Below the pieces are notes generated by a model. That model made no database searches. It saw nothing but the letters and a program-made list of their open reading frames with translations, and had not been told where the DNA came from. Below, in pieces: positions 1 through 8,548 of a stretch of 21,186 nt of DNA (position 1 is its first letter; every line of letters begins with the position of its first letter). The translations under genes were made by a program, and so were the position numbers. Source of the stretch: an uncultured Lysobacterales bacterium (GTDB taxonomy: Bacteria > Pseudomonadota > Gammaproteobacteria > Xanthomonadales > SZUA-36); NCBI GenBank assembly GCA_937974465.1, contig CALJWY010000084.1, positions 1 to 21,186 of the forward strand, read 5' to 3'.

Positions 1-1181
1 ACTTTGATCATCCTGTCCTGGAAACTCTAGCCGGTCCGGAACAGGTCGAAAATCGGCTTCATATCGACTCCAACCAGGTAACACCCATGTTTCCCCGCGA
101 ATTTGCCAAAGGCTATTTCGATTGGAAGGCGCGTATCAAGAAGGATCACGGTGTCACCCTCGGCGGTGATTATTCCGCTGTTTACCTGTCTGCCAGTGAT
201 AGCCCGGGCGAAGATAGTGCGTTCGGGGGTATGTATCGTTTTTATGGCTCCTGGGAAGCCACCGGTGATGGCAAGGGTAACTCGGGTGCGTTGATCTGGA
301 AGGCCGAGCACCGTCATGCTTATGGCAGCAACCTGGCACCTGGCAGTTTTGGCTTTGAGGTCGGTTATATCGGTTTGATTGAACCACCATTTAGCGATCA
401 GGGCACACGCCTGACCAATCTCTATTGGCGCCAACGCATGAATGGTGGAGACCTGGTTTTTGTGGGGGGGTATGTTGATGTCACCGATTACGTGGATATC
501 TACATGCTGGCCAGTCCGTGGACCGGTTTTTTCAACTTTGCCTTTTCCACCGGTTCAGCCACCATTCCCGCGCCCAATGAAGGTCTCGGTCTGGCCCTGG
601 GTGGTTATGTTAATGATAATTTCTACATTATCGGTGGTTTTGCAGATACCAACTCCGACCCGCATAAGCCTGCCGATGGTTTCGAGACTTTCTTTGATGA
701 CCGTGAATATTTCAAGCACCTTGAGTTTGGCTGGAATTCGTCCCGCGAAACTGCATTTATGAACAACGTGCATTTAACGCTCTGGCAGGCTGATGAAAGA
801 GTCGCCGTTGCCACACCGGATGGCTGGGGTGCCAATGTTTCCTGGAGTCGCTCCATCAACGATCACTGGCTACCATTTGTCAGGGCGGGTTATGCCGATG
901 ATGGTGGAGCGTTACTGGAAAAATCCGTCAGTGCAGGCTTTGGTTACCAGACCGTAGCCGGTGGCAACCAGGTGGGTGTGGCGTACAACTGGGGTAAACC
1001 CATGGAGAGCACCTGGGGATCGGGCCTGGATGATCAGCAGACACTGGAAGTGTTCTATCGCATCCAGTTATTCAAGGAATTTGCCATAACTCCAGATATC
1101 CAATACATACGTAACCCGGCACTGAACCCTGAAGATGATTCTTTATGGGTCTTGGGTCTGAGGGCGCGCCTGGTTTTCTGA
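1..1181 (+). CDS. Carbohydrate-selective porin, OprB-like (5' partial)
   Basis: The reading frame is open from position 3 to the stop at 1179-1181, giving 392 visible residues; the signal peptide and true start lie upstream of the window. The ATG at 87 is internal, because the codons before it align with the mature N-terminus of the paralogue at 3601-4857. The protein shows the OprB layout: an early W-K-A-R segment followed by G-V-T-L-G-G-D-Y, alternating beta strands, and a C-terminal block with ITPDIQYIRNP ending in LRARLVF, with the terminal Phe expected of a protein handled by the BAM assembly machinery. OprB-family porins are outer-membrane channels, classically for sugars. The actual substrate is unknown here. 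It is the first visible gene of a five-gene same-strand cluster, 36 bases before the next. Family assignment is fairly sure, specificity is not. Confidence 0.8.
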   Translation, partial: FDHPVLETLAGPEQVENRLHIDSNQVTPMFPREFAKGYFDWKARIKKDHGVTLGGDYSAVYLSASDSPGEDSAFGGMYRFYGSWEATGDGKGNSGALIWKAEHRHAYGSNLAPGSFGFEVGYIGLIEPPFSDQGTRLTNLYWRQRMNGGDLVFVGGYVDVTDYVDIYMLASPWTGFFNFAFSTGSATIPAPNEGLGLALGGYVNDNFYIIGGFADTNSDPHKPADGFETFFDDREYFKHLEFGWNSSRETAFMNNVHLTLWQADERVAVATPDGWGANVSWSRSINDHWLPFVRAGYADDGGALLEKSVSAGFGYQTVAGGNQVGVAYNWGKPMESTWGSGLDDQQTLEVFYRIQLFKEFAITPDIQYIRNPALNPEDDSLWVLGLRARLVF

Positions 1182-1217
1182 ATCGTTTGACAACCGTTAA
1201 ACACGAGATTAATTGTT

Positions 1218-2420
1218 ATGAATAAATTCACCGTAAAATTGGTGTTGGCTTTGTTGGCGACATCAGGTCTGCCTGTTGTTGGTCTTGCAAACGACTGGGT
1301 TCCGGTTTCGGGCGCGAGCGAATTGAGGCAGTTGATCAGTGACAAGACCTTCAGCGGAACACTTAAGGAAGGTGTGGCAGCGACGGCAATCTACCATGCC
1401 GATGGCAGTGCTGAGTTGAATGCCTGGGGCGATATATTTCCCCGTCAGTGGCGTGTCGAAGGCGAGGATCAGGTGTGTATCCTTATTAAAGACGAAGAGA
1501 CCTGCGCGCGAATAGAGCGCAGCACCACTGATACTGACCTGTATCGGGGGATCAGTGACACAGGTGAGGTTTCCGAATTCAGAATTGCCGATCAGGCCGT
1601 CCGGATTGAGAGTCAACCGATCAACAACGAGGGTGCATCAGGTACCCCCAGCGCGGAAGAACTGGCGGCCAAACTTTCCAACCCGACCTCGCCAGTTATG
1701 ACCATTGGCAATAATTTCGACTACGTCACCTTCCAGGGTGACTTGCCGGACGCGGGTGATCAAAGTGCGTTTCGTTACGTGTTTCAGACGGTGTTCCCGT
1801 TAAAACTGTCCAATGGTGGTTCCGTGTTTTTCCGGCCGGCGATTCCGGTCATGTTCAATGAACCTGTACCGGACGGCCTGGGTGGCTTCAGTTCCGAGGG
1901 AACCGATCTTGGTGATACCGGTTTTGACTTGTCTTACGGTATCACCACCGCGAGTGGATTGTTGTGGGGTGCAGGTGTGGTTGGCACTATTCCAACAGCG
2001 ACCAATGACAAGCTGGGCAAGGATCGCTGGGGTCTGGGCCCCGAACTTTTACTTGGAATGATCGGCAAGTGGGGCGTGGTTGGTGGTTTGCTGGCACACC
2101 AGTGGGATGTTGCCGGCTCCGGTAAGGGCGAAATAGATGTAAGCTCCCTGAGTTATTTTTACGCATTTCCCCTGGGTGGTGGCTGGCAGGTCGCCGCCGG
2201 ACCATCAATAACGTATGACCATACCCGTCCCAGCAGTGACCGCTGGACCATTCCAGCCGGAATAGGTATCGCCAAGACCACGATGATTGGCGCCCGGCCA
2301 TGGAAGTTCCAGTTGCAATACTGGAATTATGTGAAGTCTGCAGACGCTTTTGCCAGCGAACACCAGATCCGTTTGTCCATTAATCCCGTGGTCGCTGCTC
2401 CCTGGAATGATGGCAGGTAA
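1218..2420 (+). CDS. Putative outer-membrane beta-barrel protein with extra N-terminal domain
   Basis: The 400-residue product starts with a Sec signal peptide (residues 1-24, cleavage after VVGLA). Residues 26-130 form a small separate domain with a T-F-S-G-T-L segment, an A-I-Y-H-A-D-G turn, QWRVEG, and two cysteines (87 and 96) that could form a disulfide. A Ser/Pro/Asn-rich linker follows at about 131-155. Residues 158-390 consist of glycine- and aromatic-rich alternating strands such as VFQTVFPLKL, YGITTASGLLWGAG and LQYWNYVK, typical of outer-membrane barrels of the loosely annotated 'transporter/neuromedin U' type. No family name is certain. The chain ends in Arg after INPVVAAPWND, not in an aromatic residue, which is unusual for a barrel. 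Shine-Dalgarno match is weak (CACGAGA). Context suggests a channel or sensor partner of the neighbouring porins; this is inference. Confidence 0.75.
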   Translation: MNKFTVKLVLALLATSGLPVVGLANDWVPVSGASELRQLISDKTFSGTLKEGVAATAIYHADGSAELNAWGDIFPRQWRVEGEDQVCILIKDEETCARIERSTTDTDLYRGISDTGEVSEFRIADQAVRIESQPINNEGASGTPSAEELAAKLSNPTSPVMTIGNNFDYVTFQGDLPDAGDQSAFRYVFQTVFPLKLSNGGSVFFRPAIPVMFNEPVPDGLGGFSSEGTDLGDTGFDLSYGITTASGLLWGAGVVGTIPTATNDKLGKDRWGLGPELLLGMIGKWGVVGGLLAHQWDVAGSGKGEIDVSSLSYFYAFPLGGGWQVAAGPSITYDHTRPSSDRWTIPAGIGIAKTTMIGARPWKFQLQYWNYVKSADAFASEHQIRLSINPVVAAPWNDGR

Positions 2421-2425
2421 TGTAA

Positions 2426-2444
2426 TGCAGATACTTGGTCTGCA
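2426..2444 (+). other. Small hairpin between barrel gene and phosphoesterase gene
   Basis: TGCAGA at 2426-2431 pairs exactly with TCTGCA at 2439-2444 across a seven-base loop. No T-run follows, so it is not an intrinsic terminator. It could influence processing or stability of the polycistronic message, or be chance. Confidence 0.3.
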
Positions 2445-2480
2445 ACGCAGCTGATCGTTAAAGATGGAGAGGAACGAGAA

Positions 2481-3566
2481 ATGATGGCTACCGCCTCGCG
2501 TCTTTTGCTTGTCATGAACTTGTTTGTGTTTGTGATTGCAGCAAGCGCACATGAAACCACAGCCTTGCCTGAGCCGTCGGTCACACGAATAGCGCTAGGT
2601 TCCTGTGCCTTTCAGTGGGAAGACCAGGCCATTTTGAACCGGGTGGTTGAGGCCAGGCCGGACATCTATCTCTCGCTGGGTGATGCGATATACGGTGACT
2701 TTGATGGCGAAAACCTGGTTCCAGTGACACCCGAGTCATTAAAATCTGAGTGGGCCAGGCTGGCAGCCATTCCGGCATTTCAAAACCTGCGAGCAAACGT
2801 CCCCATTCTGGCGACCTGGGATAACCACGACTATGGTTGTCATGATTGTGGTGCGGAGTTTTCACTGAAAAAGGAGTCAGAGCAGGTTTTTCTGGATTTC
2901 TGGCAGGTTCCGACAGAAGCCCCGGTACGGCAGTACCCTGGGGTCTACCAGTCCAAATTTCTGGACAGCCAAGGCAAACAAATCCAGATAATTTTGCTTG
3001 ATACTCGTACCTTTCGCGATCGCCAGTTATTGGCGGAGCGTCCGCAAGAACAGGGGGGAAGTCTTGGAAAGTACGCTCCAAACCCGAACCCTGGGGCTCA
3101 GTTGTTAGGCAATGCGCAATGGTCCTGGCTGGAAAGAGAACTGAAATTACATGCTGATTTGCGATTTATTGCATCCAGCACACAAGTTATTGCCGATCAG
3201 AAAGGCATGGATGAGTGGGGTAACTACCCGGCAGAGCGTCAGCGCCTGATTGACCTGATCAACCAAACAACAGCTGGAAACGTGGTGTTGTTAAGTGGAA
3301 ATGTGCATTACTCAGAGGTTTCGAAAATCGATGCAGTTCCTTATCCCCTGTATGACTTCACCGCCAGCGGTCTCACCCACGTCAGTGAAGAATATGCCGA
3401 AGTTCCAAATCCCTACCGGGTTTCTGATCCCTACGCCGAGTTAAATTTCGGACTGGTCGAGATAAGCTGGAGCGAAGCAGGTGAATCCCAAATCAAGTTT
3501 GAGACAATTGGGCTGGATGGAAACACAAAACTCAGTGTTTCAGTACCAGGCAAGCTTGAAGAATGA
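2481..3566 (+). CDS. PhoD-like metallophosphoesterase (alkaline phosphatase D family), secreted
   Basis: The 361-residue product has a Sec signal peptide (about residues 1-23, ending AASA before HETT) with no twin-arginine motif, unlike classical PhoD. Family motifs follow in order: LGSCAF (39-44), LGDAIYGD (66-73), WDNHDYG (113-119), LLDTRTFRD (172-180), GNAQWSWLE (210-218) and SGNVHYSE (272-279). These supply the Asp, Asn and His residues that bind the two-metal centre in this superfamily. In the last motif the usual SGD is SGN (Asn274). Family members cleave phosphate mono- or diesters, including phospholipids, outside the cytoplasm. A good Shine-Dalgarno (GGAGAGGAA, 2466-2474) supports the start. 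Lying between porin genes, it probably releases phosphate or an organic alcohol for uptake; the substrate is unknown. Confidence 0.88.
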   Translation: MMATASRLLLVMNLFVFVIAASAHETTALPEPSVTRIALGSCAFQWEDQAILNRVVEARPDIYLSLGDAIYGDFDGENLVPVTPESLKSEWARLAAIPAFQNLRANVPILATWDNHDYGCHDCGAEFSLKKESEQVFLDFWQVPTEAPVRQYPGVYQSKFLDSQGKQIQIILLDTRTFRDRQLLAERPQEQGGSLGKYAPNPNPGAQLLGNAQWSWLERELKLHADLRFIASSTQVIADQKGMDEWGNYPAERQRLIDLINQTTAGNVVLLSGNVHYSEVSKIDAVPYPLYDFTASGLTHVSEEYAEVPNPYRVSDPYAELNFGLVEISWSEAGESQIKFETIGLDGNTKLSVSVPGKLEE

Positions 3567-3600
3567 TATTGACCCAGAGCTCACCAGGTACATTAGAGTT

Positions 3601-4857
3601 ATGAGGAAACTGAGCTTATACCTGTGCCTGCTACTGCCCTTTACAATTTTTGCTAACGATCAACAGCCAGCTGAAAATGGGCCGGAAAGCATCATTGGAG
3701 GACCATCCGGAGTGACAGGTGAACAGCGTAATGTCGAAGAAATCATCAATGCGTTTCGCGTAGATAACCGCAAACTCCACCTCAAACGCTGGCATGACTG
3801 GAAGGCCTCCCTAAAAGACCGAACCGGTTTTTCATTCGGGGTAAACGCACAAATGCTGTACCTCGGTGCTGCCGACGTTTTGGCTGATGAAGATGACTCC
3901 GCCGGCGGTATTTATCGCCTGCAAGGGGAGTGGGAACTGTTTGGACGTGGTTCTGATCATACTGGCAGTATTGTGTTTCGGCTGGAAAACCGTTCAAAGA
4001 TTGGTAGTGGGATACCACCGGCCTCACTTCGGGGCGAGATCGGTGCAGCAGCTACCGACCCGGGGTTTGCCTATAGCGATAATTTTGGTACTGATTTTTC
4101 GGTACTGGCATGGCAACAGTTTTTTGCCAACAAGCGTGCAGCATTTGTGGCGGGCTTGCTGGATTTTTCCGCTTACCTCGATGCATTTCACTATCAAACC
4201 ATTTCGCGCGGGTTTCTAAACCGAAGCTTTATTCTTAGCCCCACAATGGCCACAACCGGCATCGGCGCAATGGGGGCGGTGGCCAAGGGTTTTGTTACCG
4301 ATAACCTGTGGATAGGCGGGGGCTTTTACGATGCCAATGCGAGAAGTGGTGATCCGTCGTTCAACACCTGGGATTCAGGCGAACTGCTCAAACACATGGA
4401 GATTGGCTGGACGCCGGAAATCAATCGGCGCGGCACTGATCGTGTTCAATTGAGCTATTGGTACAAGGATCACCTGGTCCAAAAGAGCACACCCAAGGGC
4501 TCGGGTTGGTTGGTATCGTGGAGCCACAAGGTCGCTGATCGCTGGGTGCCGTTCGTACGCGGCGGTTGGTCTGATGGCGGGGGTGGGGCACTGGCAAAGC
4601 GATCTGTCAGCGCGGGGTTTTCATACCAGATGGCATTCCAGGACTGGTTGACTGTAGGCCTGGGTTGGAACAAACCCTCGGACAAAACCCACGGAAAGAA
4701 ACTGGACAATGAAAAAGTTCTGGAAGCATCTTATCTCTGGCAACTTACGGCCAATACATCCCTGCTGCCGGATGTTCAATTGATCATGGACCCAGCAAAG
4801 AATCCCGAGGCCAATTCGACCTGGACTGCAGGCTTTCGCCTTAGAGTGATATTCTAA
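3601..4857 (+). CDS. Carbohydrate-selective porin, OprB-like (second copy)
   Basis: The product is 418 residues long with a short signal peptide (MRKLSLYLCLLLPFTIFA, cleaved before NDQQ). I chose the ATG at 3601 because an in-frame GTG at 3481 would overlap the phosphoesterase gene and bury the signal peptide. The body matches the porin at the window start along its length: both share an S-W-S stretch followed by D-R-W-V-P-F-V-R-G-G-W-type and SVSAGF-type blocks, and both end with a PDVQ(L/Y)I block and an aromatic terminus (LRVIF). It is an outer-membrane barrel of the OprB type, presumably a passive channel. It starts 34 bases after the phosphoesterase stop with only a weak ribosome-binding site, suggesting translational coupling. 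The substrate cannot be read from the sequence. Confidence 0.85.
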   Translation: MRKLSLYLCLLLPFTIFANDQQPAENGPESIIGGPSGVTGEQRNVEEIINAFRVDNRKLHLKRWHDWKASLKDRTGFSFGVNAQMLYLGAADVLADEDDSAGGIYRLQGEWELFGRGSDHTGSIVFRLENRSKIGSGIPPASLRGEIGAAATDPGFAYSDNFGTDFSVLAWQQFFANKRAAFVAGLLDFSAYLDAFHYQTISRGFLNRSFILSPTMATTGIGAMGAVAKGFVTDNLWIGGGFYDANARSGDPSFNTWDSGELLKHMEIGWTPEINRRGTDRVQLSYWYKDHLVQKSTPKGSGWLVSWSHKVADRWVPFVRGGWSDGGGGALAKRSVSAGFSYQMAFQDWLTVGLGWNKPSDKTHGKKLDNEKVLEASYLWQLTANTSLLPDVQLIMDPAKNPEANSTWTAGFRLRVIF

Positions 4858-4910
4858 GCTATGAATCAGAACTCGAATATCCGACCTAAATGAATAAATA
4901 CGAGACACCA

Positions 4911-6596
4911 ATGAATAATGTGAAGCTGTTGACGCGAATGTCCTATCTTGCTTTTGGATTGTCGTTTCTGTTTTTATCGATAGTGTCGTTCCCCGCAAAC
5001 GCCCAGACCATAGGCCCTGAGCGGGTGTTGGTTCGCAATATCGTTCTGTTCGATCCCAACGGAACCGCCGAGGACAGGGTGGTGAATATTTTGTTACGGG
5101 ACAACAAACTCGATTTGGTAACCGAGGACAAGATATCGCGGGCCGAAGCCGATATGGTGGTTAATGCCAACAAGGGTATTCTTCTCGGTAAGCTCGCGAT
5201 TGGCGAAAAGCCCAGCTTTCTGATTTTTAACGAAGACCCACGTGAAAACTTTGATGTCATGATGGATACCTTCACCTATTCGGTGTTTGCCGTTGACGAT
5301 GGGGTAGTGGTCAAGAACCGTTTATTTGGGGTCGTTGCCGATGAACCTGAGGATGAGCCCAAAAAAGCTGGTTGGTTAGCCTATACACCACCACCGTTCA
5401 TGGTACCGCTGAACTACCAGGACGGGAGTAAGTGGAACCAGTTCGAGACAAAGTACATCAACGGTATTTTTGTTTCTGCAATGGTACTCGACCGGATGAA
5501 CTGGATGGACCAGGATCAGAACAGTGAAGACCAATGGGGTGATCTTGAATTCTATGATGGTGGCGAAATCAGGGGGTTGCGCTTTGGACTTGTTGGAACC
5601 CTGAATTTTGAGAAGCCCTGGATTTACACGATTTTTGCAGCTACACATGCCTATGACAAAGGGTTCGAAGTCAAGGATTCAGATGATTTGACATTTTTTG
5701 ACTATCGCCTGGATATCCCGTTCTTTAATAACTCGGTAATGAGTATCGGCAAGCAAAAAGAGCCGATCTCGATGGAGCGACTAACCGGTGGAACCTTTCT
5801 ATGGAACCAGGAACGGGCCGCAATTTCTGATGCCTTAATGCCGTCGCGTAATATCGGAATTGTGTGGAATGGCAGTAGCCCTGAGAGGTATTCCAGCTGG
5901 GCTTTTGGTGCATTCAATAACTGGTTGGAGGAAAAGAACAGTTTTGATGAAAGCGCCACACAGTATGTCGGTCGCCTCGCCTGGGCCCCATTGCGTTCAG
6001 CCGATGACAGCAATCTTCTGCATTTGGGTTTTGGCTACCGTTACTCAGATGTGAAAGAGGGTTTCCGGTATGCGACGGAACCGGAGTTCAACAAGGCACC
6101 GGATTTCGTGGATACCGGCTTCGATACCGATACTGGCGTTTTGCCAGCGGACAACACCGAGACATACAACTTTGAGCTTGCCTGGCGCCGCGGTCCGACG
6201 ACACTTCATTCGGAATATACACGCACCGATGTTGACAATCCTGACCTGGGCAACCCTTCCTTTGATGGATACTTTGTAACTGCGTCATGGATATTAACCG
6301 GCGAGATGAGAAGGTATAACAAGAAGAGCGGGGTTTTTGGCGGCATACCCGTTGCCAAGTCGGTTTATCAAAATGGAAAAGGCGCCTGGGAGTTGTATGC
6401 ACGCTACTCCGATCTTGATTTTGATGACGGGGCTGTCAATGGCGGAAAATTGCAAGTTGCCACTCTGGGGCTGAACTGGTGGCTAACACCATTCTTCATG
6501 GTGAATGCCGGTTACAAATATATTTGGAATGAATTGGATGATGTACAAGCTGAAAGTAGCGGTCTGATGACCAGGCTGGTACTGGTGCTTGAATAA
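4911..6596 (+). CDS. OprO/OprP-type porin with N-terminal amidohydrolase-like segment
   Basis: I take the ATG at 4911 as start (561 residues), since it gives a compact signal peptide ending SFPANA before QTIG; an ATG at 4890 would add seven residues. Residues about 181-561 match phosphate-selective porins: Y-I-N-G-I-F, G-E-I-R-G-L-R-F-G, D-Y-R-L-D-I-P, GKQKEPISMERL, and a C-terminal WWLTPFFMVNAGYKYIWNE block. In the family such proteins form trimeric anion channels for phosphate or pyrophosphate. Residues about 37-138 look like the beta-sandwich of amidohydrolases: VLVRNIVLFD, VNILLRDNKL, then directly GKLAIGEKPSFLIFNEDPREN and VFAVDDGVVVKN, with no TIM barrel between. Catalytic activity is therefore not expected. 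It is the last gene of the cluster, 53 bases after the second OprB-type gene. Confidence 0.87.
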   Translation: MNNVKLLTRMSYLAFGLSFLFLSIVSFPANAQTIGPERVLVRNIVLFDPNGTAEDRVVNILLRDNKLDLVTEDKISRAEADMVVNANKGILLGKLAIGEKPSFLIFNEDPRENFDVMMDTFTYSVFAVDDGVVVKNRLFGVVADEPEDEPKKAGWLAYTPPPFMVPLNYQDGSKWNQFETKYINGIFVSAMVLDRMNWMDQDQNSEDQWGDLEFYDGGEIRGLRFGLVGTLNFEKPWIYTIFAATHAYDKGFEVKDSDDLTFFDYRLDIPFFNNSVMSIGKQKEPISMERLTGGTFLWNQERAAISDALMPSRNIGIVWNGSSPERYSSWAFGAFNNWLEEKNSFDESATQYVGRLAWAPLRSADDSNLLHLGFGYRYSDVKEGFRYATEPEFNKAPDFVDTGFDTDTGVLPADNTETYNFELAWRRGPTTLHSEYTRTDVDNPDLGNPSFDGYFVTASWILTGEMRRYNKKSGVFGGIPVAKSVYQNGKGAWELYARYSDLDFDDGAVNGGKLQVATLGLNWWLTPFFMVNAGYKYIWNELDDVQAESSGLMTRLVLVLE

Positions 6597-6688
6597 CCAC
6601 GTAAATTAGCTAAAGTCGGTTTTTCTTCGCTCAATAGCCTCCTGGCCAGGATTGGGTCGAACGGATGCGGTAAAGCAGTTTTTCTTTA

Positions 6689-8374
6689 TCAGGACTCAAG
6701 TAGCTCGCGCGCATGGGCACGGCTTTGGTCGGATATAGTACCGCTCATCATCCTGGCAATCTCATCAATTCGTTCGTCTTCACCCAGTAGGTGTGTGGTT
6801 ACCACGGCAGCCTCTTTTTCAGACGATTTGCGCACCCTCAACTGTTGTGTGGCACATACGGCAACCTGGGCCAGGTGGGTGACGCACAGTGCTTGTCCGG
6901 ATACTTTGCTCTTTGTTTTTGCAAGACGTTGTATCAACTTACCGACCGCATTGGCGGTTTCCCCACCGATGCCGGCGTCAACCTCATCAAAAATCTGCGT
7001 GACCGAATCGCTGCCCCTGGTGGTGGCGACCTTGATCGCCAGGCTGATCCTGGATAACTCGCCACCGGATGCAATCTTATTCAGTGGGCCAGGTGGCAGT
7101 CCGGGGTTTGCGCTGATTCTGATTTCTGCGCGGTCATCACCATGAGAGGAGGGCGGTGCATCAGCGTTAAAAGTCACTGCCAGGTCGAACTGACCGCCAG
7201 CCATACCCAGCTCTGCCATCAATTTGGTGACGGTCTTTGAAACCTTCGACGCATGCTGGGTTCGTTTTAGGTGCAGATCATTGGTGGCATTACGATAAAC
7301 GGACATTTGCTTATCCAGGGCGGCTTGCAGTTGCTGGCGGCGTTGCTCGGAACTGCCGGCACGTTCAATGCGTAAGGCAAGGGTTTCCATGACCGCCTTC
7401 AGCCCATCCATCGGTACGTGATGTTTGCGCGCCAGGTCATTTAATTGGCTGAGGGTGGACGCAACACTTTCATATCGCGCAGGACTAATGTTGACCCGCT
7501 CACGTGCCACCTGCAGTGAGTTGAGGGCTTCCCCACAGTTGACTGCAGCCTCGTCCAGCATTTTACAGGCTTCCGCGATATCGGTATCCAGGGAGGAAAA
7601 AGTCTGCAAACGACTTAGCGCACTGTGTATATCGGCATTGATTCCACTTTGGCCGGTTGCGCTCTCGGGCTCTAACAATTCGATACTGCCGGACAAGGTT
7701 TCCAGCAAAGACTCGCCAGCTGCCAGGCGATCATGTTCTGTTTGCAACGCCATGATGGCATCCGGTTCCAGGTCATATTGTTGCAGTTCTGCCAATTGAA
7801 AATTCAAAAACTCCAGGTCACCGGCTGAAACCGAGGTTTCACGATTCAGGTTTTCCAGTTCCTCACTCAAACGACGCCACTCGGAGTGCATCTCCCGGAC
7901 ATTGTTCAAGGCATCAGCATAATCACCACTGTTGTCCAGTAATTTGAGCTGCTCGGATGCCCGGGTCAAACGCATATGCTCGTTCTGTCCATGGATCTCA
8001 ACCAGCAGATCACCCAGGGACTGCATTTGCGCAACTGTGACCGGAGAGCCATTGATAAAGGCCCTGGAACGTCCGTTGGCATTGATGGTACGGCGCAGCA
8101 TACAGTTGCCATCGAGTGACAACTCATACTCGTCCAACCAACTCCTGGCCTCCGGGTTATTGTCCACGGAAAACTCTGCAACCAGCTCGGCCCGTTCGGC
8201 ACCGGGTCTTACCCAGGTGGCATCAGAACGCTCGCCGAGCAACAGGCCCAGTGCATCAACCAATATTGACTTTCCGGCACCGGTTTCGCCGGTTATCGCG
8301 GTAAACCCGTCACGGAACTCCAGGTCCAGGCTTGGCACAATCGCGAAATTGCGAATTTGGAGATGGTTGAGCAT
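6689..8374 (-). CDS. recN: DNA repair protein RecN
   Basis: The 561-residue product is close to the length of the E. coli protein (553). It is an SMC-like ATPase acting in double-strand break repair, on nucleoid DNA. The N-terminus has MLNHLQIRNFAIV and the Walker A motif GETGAGKS (29-36). A long central helical region, with many Leu/Glu/Gln residues, is the expected coiled coil. The C-terminal half carries the ABC signature SGGELSR (436-442), Walker B with QIFDEVDAGIGG (around 461-471) and the H-loop region THLAQVA (from 499). The start ATG (complement of 8372-8374) has only a weak ribosome-binding site. It converges on the porin cluster with 92 bases between stops, and diverges from grpE. 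No CTGT-N8-ACAG LexA box was seen upstream, although recN is SOS-controlled in many species. Confidence 0.97.
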   Translation of the reverse strand: MLNHLQIRNFAIVPSLDLEFRDGFTAITGETGAGKSILVDALGLLLGERSDATWVRPGAERAELVAEFSVDNNPEARSWLDEYELSLDGNCMLRRTINANGRSRAFINGSPVTVAQMQSLGDLLVEIHGQNEHMRLTRASEQLKLLDNSGDYADALNNVREMHSEWRRLSEELENLNRETSVSAGDLEFLNFQLAELQQYDLEPDAIMALQTEHDRLAAGESLLETLSGSIELLEPESATGQSGINADIHSALSRLQTFSSLDTDIAEACKMLDEAAVNCGEALNSLQVARERVNISPARYESVASTLSQLNDLARKHHVPMDGLKAVMETLALRIERAGSSEQRRQQLQAALDKQMSVYRNATNDLHLKRTQHASKVSKTVTKLMAELGMAGGQFDLAVTFNADAPPSSHGDDRAEIRISANPGLPPGPLNKIASGGELSRISLAIKVATTRGSDSVTQIFDEVDAGIGGETANAVGKLIQRLAKTKSKVSGQALCVTHLAQVAVCATQQLRVRKSSEKEAAVVTTHLLGEDERIDEIARMMSGTISDQSRAHARELLES

Positions 8375-8548
8375 ATAAGGGTTGTCTCTGTTATTTGCCG
8401 TTGCTTCTGGTCTGGCCCCGGTCCGGGGTTACTGGTTTGCCTGGAATGCCGGTTGACTGCACGGGTCGAAATTATAACGCACCGCATGGACCATGCGCCA
8501 AGTCTGTCAGCTTGTTTTTTTGTAGGTGCATGTTTGCGGCTGTCACCG

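Noticed and set aside
1187..1214. TTGACA (1187-1192) as a promoter before the barrel gene
   Set aside because: The only -10 candidate (TTAATT) is poor and would put the start of transcription on top of the ATG at 1218.
3481..3600. Upstream extension of the second OprB-type gene to GTG 3481
   Set aside because: It would overlap the end of the phosphoesterase gene and place the signal peptide at residue 41, which is not workable for an exported protein.
8375..8548. LexA (SOS) box or clear promoter for recN
   Set aside because: No CTGT-N8-ACAG site was found. A minus-strand TATAAT at 8471-8476 exists, but its best -35 match (TTGGCG) is 19 bases away, too weak to call.
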